Of a stretch of DNA of 64,000 nt, positions 49,404 through 61,400 are shown piece after piece; the stretch's first letter is position 1, and each line of letters begins with the position of its first letter. The DNA comes from Lytechinus pictus (taxonomy: Eukaryota; Echinodermata; Echinoidea; Temnopleuroida; Toxopneustidae): assembly GCF_037042905.1 (NCBI RefSeq), contig NC_087262.1, positions 21,929,501 to 21,993,500 on the forward strand, written 5' to 3'. The notes below the pieces were generated by a model, which worked only from the letters and a program-made list of their open reading frames with translations, was not told where the DNA came from and made no database searches. Position numbers and translations under genes: made by a program.

Positions 49404-52400
49404 CTAGTAGTACCACAACTTGTAGCATTTTGCTGGTTATATCCCCTTTAGTGTCCCGCAATTAAATGAATCCCCTGCAGAATAGTGGACTACTATAGTA
49501 TTCCAAACCCAAGACGAAACAGCTCTGACATTTCATTGGTTTACTCGGCGACCGGTAATATCATGACTCATGTATATTCATTAGGAAAACGTTCCTCATG
49601 AATATATAATTCAGTTCAGATGTCAAGAGGCCCTGGCTCGCGCCAGGCCTAATTCGCTTCGCGAATTAGGAAATCCCTCGCTTCGCTCGGGAAGCAGCCA
49701 CCAGGGCCTCGACAAGAGGCTAATTCTGCATCGGCTTTTGGTTCTGAACCAAAAGCTGATCAAGTGTAAACACGGTAATTGTCTCATACACAAGTAAAGA
49801 TCTCTTTTTTTGTGCTTGTTAAAGTTTCCTGAAAAAATGTGCCCCCCCCCCCTTGAGAAATCCAGGATCCGTCCCGGGACAATCATATGCCAGTGGGTGA
49901 ATTCTAGACATTATTTTGGGCAAGTTTTTGATCAGTAAATAAATAAACACAGATAAAAAGTGATCACAGGACAAACTTAATTTAAACAAATATAATTAAC
50001 TTTGAAAATGGATTTGCCTAGCCCTATGAAAGGATCTCAGATTATTCTCCCGCACTAATGCAGTTTCACACCAGCCAACTTCGAGCAAAATTTTCCACCA
50101 GTAATTGTCTACACACATTTTGAGGTCAATACACAGTATGCCCACCATTTTTCCAAACATCACGATCGGGAACAGCGGTATTTTGGCTCCATTCCCGATG
50201 TTATCGTAATGGTGGGAGCCATGCCGGGGTGGAATTCAGAGACCAGTGAGTTGGGGTGATTTTCCCCAGGCCAAGCCGGTCCGGGTTGAGAGCCAAAACA
50301 GCGAAGATCAGAAGCTGTTATGTCTCCGAAAAATACCAAATAAACACCAAGATAATGCGACCATTTACCACTATTCATGAACCAAGCTCATCTATTTTCT
50401 CGAATAATCTAACTTAATTTATCCTTTACATGAATTTCAGCCACTTTGAGCAGTGGAAACAGCATTATTTTAGCTTTGATCTCGACGTCTTAGTTAAAAT
50501 TCTTAGTCAGATTTTGCCAAACGATCGCAGAGGGCAGCAACACTGTTGACTTTGTGTTTGCGCGTTGTAATCGCTAACTTCAGCAAATATCCAAATAAAT
50601 ATACAGTGGAGTGAGACCCTAAATCTGATAACTCGAATGATGAAATCATGGTGGAAGCCGGAATAAAGATGTTCCTGATGCTCAGTGAATTGATTCGGAC
50701 AAATATTTAGGTTAAATTAGTTCGCTAACATCGCAGGGTACAAAAGTGCAGCAGCGGTGTTGAGCGGTGGCTCCGAGTTCCGGGCCGATCCAGGACCCAG
50801 AATTTTTTTTGCTAAACCTTCCGGTCCGGGCTCAAGCCAGGTTATCTTTGCGGGCCCCAACATTAAACATTACTTCATCGTTCAAATTCTCAGTCAGACA
50901 TCACTTTGCTTGGCTTTGCCATTATTTATAAGGACTGAAGTTAGCGACCAAAAGATTTGCCTGCGGCAGTTTGCATGATTTGGTTACGAACTTCAGTCCA
51001 TATAAAAATTACGGCAAAGCAACGCATGAGGATTCAAACAATGACGTAGAGATCGAAGACGATATACAGCTGTTCCCGATATTCGGAAAAGCGGTGGGCA
51101 TATGGACATTCAAATGCAATTCAGACTTGATATGACATTTGAGAACAACATTTGGTGGTGAATTTTGCTCGAAGTTGATCGGTGCGAAATTAGCGCCCAA
51201 TCCCACGGAAAAATCCCAAGGAAAAAATTCAGAAATTGTGATTTTAGTCAGCCGGCATGGCTGAGTTCAGATTAGTATAGGCCCTTTTGGGGGGGGGGGA
51301 TACATACATATACATGTAAACTACAAATTTTGTTTACAAACGTCAAAAACTATGCCAATTTTTATATTTGAACAAATTATATCGTATTCATATGTAATAA
51401 ATATTCTAAAAATCCTTAGGCCTAACCAAGAAGAAAATATCACACAACTCACTAATACCAAAATTCCGCCATGTTTTCAGAACACTTCTTGATTTATCAT
51501 GGAATATTTCTCTGCCTCAATTTCTAAAATATGTTAATTCCAAACAGTTGTAGGTTTTCTCTGAATAATTATTGCAGTCTCTCTAGAAAAATTGAATAGG
51601 AATCGTTTGTCACTCTCTCCAGTCACAGTTCCACACACAAAGTGCACATTTTACCATTGAAATTGCATGCGCAATAAGTGGTGCGTAGCTTTTTAGGGCC
51701 TGCGTAGCCTTTAAGGCTTTGCTTTATGTTTTAAAATTTATGACACCTTACCATGTTTCACCTGAATACTACCATGTCCATGTCATCTTAATTTACCAAC
51801 ATTATCTACCAACAACAACAAATTATAGGCCTCATTCCAGAGCAATATTTTTCGGCAAGGTTTCCATTTCAGTGAAACAATGTCAATGTTGTGCAGTAAC
51901 CAATGGCCTAATTGACACTTTGACACTGACAGTCAATGTCATGACAGTACTGCACTGTACAGCATTAATTTAACAAGTCATTCATTCATAAATTCATACC
52001 GGTATTCAGAGATGGTTTTGTAAAACATTGACAATAGATATCAGACCATACGAGCGAATTACTACTCAATGACAATGCTCGGCTCAGCTCACCTCAGCCA
52101 ATACAAAGGCATATTAACGCACCCCATAATCCATTTCGCCAGAGACAGGCGTGTCCCGGCCCGCGCCAACGGGGCAGTGGCGGTACGGTGGCAGTGAATC
52201 CCCGTGGCAGTACAACGACATCTAACAGTAACACTAACAGTAACATTCTAGAAAATCAGGCCGAGCCACTAACTACGAAAACAATATCAAAGAAAATTGG
52301 TATCTAACTTACTGTTTAGCGTATTCTGCGAATGAATTTGAAGTCGTTGTCCGAATCTGACCTGTGTTCCTTTAGTTTATGATGAATTATAGACGGACTT

Positions 52401-55400
52401 CTGAACAGCAAAACAGTGGTTGATCGGGTTCTTTTTTCAAATATTGCAATTGGCGGTTACATGCGTACGTGCGCGCGCGCGTGCGAGAACAACACTTACA
52501 TACATAGAGCGAGCTAGCTAGCAGCGCAGCCAATGCACATCCCGATATTGGGGGGGGGGGGTAAATCAAGACCAAATCAGGGGGAGGGGGCTTCTTAGCC
52601 AAGATACATCCCGATACGTGGGAGGAGTGAATTGCATGTAAGACCAAATCAGGGGTGTCTTTTTCTTGATTGGTTCTGGGTTGGCAATTAACCATGCAGT
52701 CAATTTTTGCCACTGCTTATCCTTTGAAAGGATCTATGAAAAAATTCATTTTGCTCAATTTTTTTCTGTTCTATAATTCCATGTCTTTCTTTTTTTTCTT
52801 TCCATTGTCTTTTTTTCTTTTTCCTTCTTTTTTTCTGTTCAGTCTTTCTTCTTTTCTTTGTCTTAGTCTTTTTCTTTTCTTTTTTTTTAATTTATTTTTC
52901 TGTTTTTCGATATATATATTTTTTACTTATTTCTTTTTTCCTTTAATTCTCTGTTTGTTTAATTTCGCTTTTGTTTTGATTGCAATTGAGAATTTCGTTC
53001 ATTAGATTTTTTCTGTTACATATTGTACTAGCCTGGCGGCAGGGAATTTTGATACTGGGGGGGGGGGGAGGGCAAGACAATAACAGACAAATCATTTCAA
53101 TTAAGCAAGTAATGACCGGCCTAGAATAGCTCTCCTCTTTATAAACACCATCCATGAGTGAGAAAAAATAATTAAAACACAATTTGTAAAGAAAAAAAAA
53201 TAAACGTTTTATGATCAAAATTAAAGCAGTAGTAGCAATATATAAATTGGCCGGGAGGGGGCTTTGGTCGTTGCAGACCAAAATCAGGGTTTGCCGATGG
53301 GAATTTCAATAGGGGTTGGGGGAGGAAGACAACCAACAGTAAATTCATTTTAAGCAAAATAATGACCTATGGGACATTGCAAGAAACTTGCAGTTGAACG
53401 CAAGTCAATTTCAAATTCCAAAATCAATTGAAAGTCTTACTTTTCATTGCAAACTTGCAACTGATTTATTGTTTCTTCCATCAATAAATCTATAAATTGG
53501 TTTACTTTAGATGAAATTAGTCTATCCCTTGTAAATTTGCAACCGAATTTTGGGATTGACTGCAAATATTTTCTTGCAACACCTCATAGCTCTCTTTATA
53601 AAAAGTGGCCATAATTAAATAAGAAAATTAATTTAAAAATAGAACAAAACTTTCAAGAAGGGGGGGGGCGTTACATAAAAAAAAACTGTATACCGTACAG
53701 ATAGGAGAGGTGGTGTGCCGTGAAAATTATACCAAGAAACAAAAAGAGAAAAGAAAGGATGGTGAAATGTACAATTTTCTATTTAGTACGATACACATCT
53801 TGTTCATGCTCTTTAAAACTTGCATGTTTTAATTTCAAGATTTTTACGGTAAATGATGATTATATCTTCCCTTTCGGGAGCGGCTGTGAAATAATTTGTC
53901 CGTTGATATTAAGGTACAATAAAAACCCTTTTTATCAAATAAGATTTCATTGACTCCTTTTATTTTTGCACTCAATGCATCAGATATAAATTTAGAAGGT
54001 AATATGTACAATTGTAAAATATAACAAATTAATAATATTGTATTTTAAGCACTGGTTCAATAATATTTAAACACATATAGGCCTTTTACTTAATAAAGAC
54101 AAAGACAATTTAAAAGAATGCAACAGACCATGTTTGCCATCATGAGCGAATGGGCCTGATTTGGGGAAGCTGCTCGCATAAAAGTCACAACTCAAAAATT
54201 TTAATAATTCTAATTTTTAATCTTTGATCTTTTTTCTCTTTAAATCTTCGGAATTATGTTATTGGGTAATGCAATTGGGCATACCATTCACCATTAACAT
54301 AAATAGCATTCATTAGGCACACACCACTAAGCCACAATTGCGTTACAATTATCCAGCAACTATCCATTAATTATACCACTATATAGGCACATACTACTGA
54401 GACACCATATTGGGCATATGGTATACCATTGATACAAATCATACCATTACACATATACCACTGAGACTATTGGATACCACTGAGACACCATTGGGTATAT
54501 GGTATACCATTCACCATCATATCATTATAGAGGCACATACTACTGAGACACCATTGAATACGACTGAGACACCATTGGTATATGGTATACCATTCATCAT
54601 ACCAATCATACCATTAGAGGCACATACTACTGAGACACCATTGTATACCACTGAGACACCATTGGTATATGGTATACCATTCACCATACAAATCATACCA
54701 TTAGAGGCACATACTACTGAGATTCTGAGACACCATTGTATACCACTGAGACACCATTGGGTATGGTATACCATTTATCATACCATTAGAGGCACATACT
54801 ACTGAGACACCATTGTATACCACTGAGACACAATTGGTATATGGTATACCATTCACCATACAAATCATACCATTAGAGTCACATACTACTGAGACACCAT
54901 TGAATACCACTGAGACACCATTGGGTATATGGTATACCATTCATCATACCAATCATACCATTAGAGGCACATACTACTGAGACACCATTGTATACCACTG
55001 AGACACCATTGGGTATGGTATACCATTCATCATACCAATCATACCATTAGACACATACCACTGAGACACCATTGGGTATGTGGTATACCATTTACCATTA
55101 AATAAACTACCACTTACCATTAAGAACTTACCATTGAAACACCACTTAAATACCATTCGCGTACCATTTACCATTCAGATCACCATTCAACTACCATAAA
55201 CCACCACTTACCATTAAGAACTTACCATTGAAACACCACTTAAATACCATTCGCGTACCATTTACCATTCAGATCACCATTCAACTACCATTCGCCACCA
55301 TTCAAATACCATTGGCGATTTTTATAAGGGTAATTCATCTTAATTTGAGAATTTTTTAAATCAGCTTCTCACAATGTTAAACGATCCCTTTAACTGACCT

Positions 55401-58400
55401 GCTAGATCTAGATTTATGAAAAAGACTTTCTGTTTATTTAAAAAAAATATCTCAACATTATTTCTTACCTATACTCTTTGAATTCAGCATTACCAATTGA
55501 TTTATGCGTCTTTGTTTGGAAATATTCATCAATTTCCTGGCAAAAAAAAAGAAAAAACATCACAAAATTATTTAATTTTCATTAATGTAGTCCTAAGATG
55601 CTACCAAGATCATCCTCTCCTCATATTGCCCTGAGAGGGAGCTATCCAGGGGCAAAGGTCATTAGACATCCTCATTGGCGCAGGAACTACTCATCAGGTC
55701 TGGTTTGTTTTACCTCCAACCTTATAATGTTTTCCACAAATTTGTTTGAAATTTTGATTTATTAACCCTTGAGACTGCTGTCAACCAGGGTCTGTAAACT
55801 TTGCCGTTAATATTATGACTTTCATGGAAACCTTGACTTTGTGATTATCTGACGAGCCCTATCCTATTCTATTTTGATTTGCATATTAATTTTAAAAATG
55901 TATTTGCCTACCACACCATTTTTATTCTTACATACTTTTGCCTTTAATTATGATATCACTCTTTGAAAGTTTGGACTTAATTCATAATTAAGAGATGATA
56001 TATCAATCATTTGTGTGTTTTATTATGTAATGTAAATTCCACCCATTGCAGTGTTGACCTAGTGGTTTTAATATAATACCTTTACAAATCATATCAAATC
56101 AAAGGACAGGGCTCTGTATCACAAAGCAAAAGGAATGATCATAAGCTTGATCTTTATGATTGATTGTAAATTGTAGTTAATGCAATCAATTGTGAAAATT
56201 TGTTCTACGATTATTGCTAAGCTTTGTGTTACGGGCTCCTGGTCAACATTAGCATATTAGGCTTAAGTCACAACTCAGAGCGGCGACCGACCGATTAGTA
56301 GCGTGCTCGGGCGCCGCTGGAATTTAGGCATGGCCGAATGATTTTTGTAGAAGTAGAGCGGGCTGTAAAAATACTTAGCGGTGGCCGAGCAGTACCCGGT
56401 CGATTACCCATTACTCAAGGCCAAATCTGGGTCAAATTGGGGAACTTATCTGTTTGGCGTCCGAGCAGTGATTGGCTGACGACCCACCGAATCCTTGGCG
56501 GTCCCTCACCGGCCTATTTTTAGGTAATCGCCCGTCCGATCTTGAATTCGCAGCGAGATCATTTAAACGATCTCTGACCGGCCAGTGGTCGATGACCTCT
56601 CGACAGCTGTTGATCCAACGAGTTCAATTTTCGACCTAAATCGTTCGACGACGACCAACCGGGCGGCGAGTGAAAAGTAAGCAGGCGCCGCCAGAATTTT
56701 AACTCCGTGCTAAATCTTGAGCGGCGACCGAGCGATGCCCCAAAAACCAGTGGTGCTCGGACGGCTGCCGGTCGGTGCATGGGCGAAATTAGCTAAAAAC
56801 TCGCCGCCTGGTCGCTGAGCAGGCTAAATTTTGGAGTTGTGGCCTTAGCCTTAGGCTGCTCATTATAGTGAATATGTTTTTTTTTTTTTTAATCATCGTA
56901 TTTGTGTCTTCTCTCTCAGAAAACCATGTGGGAATAATTGTCAAATCCAGGCAGACTGTTGAGGATAAAATCAACGTACGGGCTGCGGTTGAGCTATCCA
57001 CTTCATCACTAGAGAAGGTGAAATTTACCAGAATTATCTACACATGCCCAGGGAGAGGAGGTCAAATGTATGATGGACACCTACCGCTGCTTGGTGAGTT
57101 TGTTCTGACGTGAAGAAAGATAAATAATAATAATGGTATTTTATTCATCGAAATGGCAAGCAAGCAGATAAAAATGATTTACAGAGTAGCCTACTATATA
57201 AAATGATCAAAATACATAACATTATTACGATAGCAGAAATCCTGAATTGTAGTAACAATATTTACACAATAGGTGGCCTCTAACAAATTCAAAATACATA
57301 TCATTATGATTGAATCAACGGAATATGCACTTTACAGAAGAAAAGTAAATAGAGAGGGGGGAAAAACAAAGGAATGACCGAGAGAGAAAGAGAGTCGGGA
57401 GAAAATCAATAGAAGAGAGAGAGTGAGAGTTAGGAGAAAAAAGGGGAGTGTGAGAGATCAGGCAGAAACAAATAGAAGCAAAAAGGGTAGTCAGAGGTAT
57501 ACAAGGTATAGGAATATAAACGAGGGAATGATATGCTATGAATATCATTTGGTGATGTGTTATTGACGTGCAGTGGGCAGGTTTCATTCATGTGGCCGGA
57601 TTGGAAGGAGGTTGTTTACCTCTTAAATGCCAAATTTTTCCTTATTTGAACAGATATCTGTGGTTCCAAAAGATTTGACATAAAGCAAAGTTGCTATAAT
57701 CTTCAGGGTTCCCAGCCCATCAGGGAAAATTATTTTACTTTTTTCCAGTCAAGGAAATATCAGGGAATTTTGATCAGCCCAAAAGTCGAAAGCATGGTAG
57801 TCAGTCAGACTCTGTTATATTGCATTTCAAAACAACATCCATTGAATGTCTGGTTGTGGTGGTATACTACTTAGTTTTACATTATTGTTTTGATACTGAA
57901 AATGCTTGTAATTCACTGCAACTTTTAGAAAACATTTGAGAAATACCAGGGGGCCGTTTCATAAAGCTGTTTGTTAGTTAAGAGTGACTTTAAGAATGAC
58001 TGGTGATCATTTCTTGTGGTAAATGATATTCACCATTAAATGTTCATTGGTGGTTTTTTAGAGCGTAAGAAAGGTTCACCAGTCGTTCTTAAAGTTGCTC
58101 TTTTAATACAAACAGCTTTATGAAACAGCCCCCAGAGGCTGATGATAGAGACCTTTTGGGACCTTTGGGAAATGTTTGGGGATTTTTTCAGGAGATCCTG
58201 AGCTTGTTGATGTAGGAGACAAAGTCTTTGTGAGTGCTACTCCTGCAGAAATGGACAAACTCCATGAGCGTAGAGGATTGTGGAAGCTAGGAATGACCAA
58301 TGTGAGTATTCAAATCTACTATCATAAAGTAACAGCATGTCCTATCTGAGTTTTGTTTCGTTAACTCATGCAAGACAACGTAGTCTATTAGATGATTTTA

Positions 58401-61400
58401 ACTGTTCAACGAGGAACCTTAGCATTCGTCATTTATTGATACATTCGTGGAGCGTTGTGTCCCAGTGGATTAGTCTTCGGACTTTGACACAGAGGGTCGT
58501 GGGTTCGAATCCCAGCCATGGCGTAATTTCCTTCGGCAAGAAATTTATCCACATTGTGCTGCACTCGACCCAGTTGAGGTGAATGGGTACCCGGTAGGAT
58601 TTATTCCTTGAATGCTTTAGCGCCTATATGGCCGCTCAACTACAGCCGGGGTAATAATATACCAAGTATATTTTCAGCGTCTTGAGCACATAATCAATGT
58701 GGATTTGGCGCTTTAGAAATACTCTATTTATTCTTCTTTGATGTTTTATGTATTCGAAGTAGATATAGATTCTTAAGGAAAATTGACATTTCCACTTTTC
58801 CTGGAAACCTGCAATTTCAAAGTTCCCATGACATGATCTGTTTTTATTTCCCTTTGATCAAATGAGCTGTCCCGCCACAAATGCAGAAAGTCCAACTTTT
58901 AGTCTTTGGTCTCCAGCTTGGACTCAAACCTATGACCTCCCATTCCTGATTATCATTATTTGTTTTGTGTCACCTGTGCCTGGGAGGTGGAAAGCGAATG
59001 GAATCACTATGACCCGCAGGTGTCTCCTCCCGATATAACTGATTGGGGGAGTGCAGGTGGACCACTACACTGGGGTTTCCCCTACACTTATACAAATAGT
59101 GCAGTGGGTTCTTAATGTGCAAAGATGGTGACTCTCCTCTACACGGGGCCTCCATTTTCCACTGTGACATATCCTGCATCTATTAAATGGGAGAGATGTT
59201 TACACACAACACAGGTTTCAGTCATCCACCCGAGGTAGACTCGAACCCACAACCTTTGGTTTGACAGACGCTTTACTAACTGAGCCACTCTACCACTCCG
59301 TGGAATCGCCATGGTGTAGCGCTTCTAACGCTCACCTTGTAATCAGAGGGTCCTGTGTTCGAATCCCACCATGGCCTATAGCGTCCTTGGCAAGGCGCCA
59401 ATCCACACTTCGCCACTCTCACCCAGGTGCTAATTGGGTACTGGTAGGAGACAACCGTCATTGTGGTTGGTTTAGCAAGTGTGTGCGCCTAACAGGCTGC
59501 TTGAAATGCTATAAATCCAGCGACCAGGTAATAATTATTGTGAAGCGCTTTGAGCAGTCGTAGATTGATAAGCGCTATATAAATGCCAATTATTATTATT
59601 TATTACCACTGAACCACTATGCTTGGTTCAGCTGATATTGTTTGCTAATTTGATACATTTCTTGATTACCTTGTCTATACTCAGACTTTTCGCAAGAAGG
59701 GCTTTGTGAAGAGAAGAACCCATACAGGAGATTTCACTGTGACTTTCCGCGATGGTCAAGAGACCTTCATTATGAGCCCTGCAGCTCTAAAAAAGGTAAT
59801 AATTTGGGACAATATTCTTATAAAAAGTATCATTCAAAGAAGAAAACGTTTGTTTGGGGTGCATCTCTTTATTGTAAGTATATGCTAAACAGAGCCAAGA
59901 GAAAATATTAGGGAGTCTTGTAATTTATCTTGAGAAATGAAAGAGATTAGTGAGTACCGGTAGAAATTAATAACTGTGTTTGGTAAAAAGTACATCTGTG
60001 ATTCGTTATGTGCTGTAATGTATGTTAGGAGTACCAATTGGGAATTTTGATGGGGCTTTGGCCTTTTTTCAGTTGGATAACTCAGCTCATTCTTTTGAAT
60101 AGTCTTATTTTTTCTTTCTTCTCTCTTTCTTTCTTTCTCTTTATCCACTTTCCTGGGGGGTTCAGCATTTTTACTTTACAGTTTATATCATTGAGAATAA
60201 AAAGAGATTAGAAATCCATCTTTGTTGATAGTTGATAAAAAATTGGGTGGGCAATCTTAAATCAGTGACATTTTCTTGTCCATATCTATAATACACAAAG
60301 AAAACTGCAACAAAAGAACACTGCATTTAGTTTAAGCTGTAAATATATCAAGGGGAAATAGCTATATAGAGTACCAAAGTGTTACGTTATCAATTTTCAG
60401 ATTTTGCATTTCAGAATTTTTTATACCATATTTTGGTAGAGCATGATGAAATACCCCCACTACCAGAATTTGGTGCAAATTGGTCCATAGGGGCCTGAGA
60501 TATGACCTCATGAATACATATTTAACCCCATTGAAGTCAATGTATTCATGAGGTCATATGGACCGATTCTCAAGTTTTCGGTAGTGGGGGTATTTCATCT
60601 TGGTCTACCAAAATATGGTATCAAAAATGCTAAAATGCACAAAAAAAGTTTTTGGTGAATTAAGTCATCACTTCTGTACCTAATATGCCTTATGCATTTT
60701 CTCTTATTTTCAGATTCCTCATTTATGTCTTGGTCAGTTTGTCTGCATTAATGATGATATTGAGATGGTCAAGAGACTACAATTTGGACATGGTGGATGG
60801 ACACGCTCTATGAAAAAGGTCATTCTCATTTTTCTCTTTATCTATTTCCTCTTCTTTTTCTTCAGTTTTTGATAACTTAAAAGGAAAAAATTAGGGGGTT
60901 GAATAATTTATAAACTTACCCCATTTGCCTTCTGGAACCAGGGGCCCGTTTCTCAACACCTTCATAAGTCTAACTTCTTGACTAAATTGGAGATAGTGAG
61001 CTACTTGTCCGCTAACCGTTTCACGAAGCCCTCTTTACCAAGATCGGGTACAACAACCTCACTAAATATTTATGACACCTCCGAACCTGTCATAACTTCT
61101 TTCTTAATGACGTAGTAGCATCACGTGGGTAGACTATGACATGCAAAAGTGCCTAGAAATTTTAAAATTATAATCTTACGTAATCAATCATAGAGGTTGA
61201 AATTACATCACAAAACAAGTGGGTTAATGCATTCAATGATAATTGTAATACAAAGAAACTATAAAAACTGTTGGTTAACGCCACAAAACCATTCATTTTG
61301 AAATAGTAAAATGATTTAATCGATAAAGATTCTACCACGTCAGGCCATCCATAACTGAACTCGTATTTGTTGTTTTCAGACCCCTATTAACATTTGGATG

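Larger units (their letters stand above)
48782..49720. mobile_element. TA-flanked element inside the previous one, GCCTCTTGTCGAGGCCCTG ends
   Basis: Left gcctcttgtcgaggccctg and right cagggcctcgacaagaggc are exact complements over 19 bp, flanked by TA at 48780-48781 and 49721-49722. Carries the helicase-like fragment. Confidence 0.9.
48414..49775. mobile_element. TA-flanked element, C(T/C)GTGTTTACACTT ends
   Basis: Ends ctgtgtttacacttaatcgg and its complement closing gtgtaaacacgg, with TA at 48412-48413 and 49776-49777. The interior has inverted words around gcatcggctcgcggttc. TA duplication suggests Tc1/mariner-type mobilisation. Confidence 0.8.
47829..49877. mobile_element. hAT-like element with other elements nested inside, exact 8-bp target duplication
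   Basis: Left end CAGTAGCGGATCCAG, right end ATCCAGGATCCGTCCCGG, flanked by gacaatca at 47821-47828 and 49878-49885. The core family is about 150-200 bp (compare 29401-29550); the other roughly 1.9 kb is inserted elements. Confidence 0.88.

Noticed and set aside
52670-53005. 111-codon frame rich in Phe
   Set aside because: Translation of a T-rich tract.
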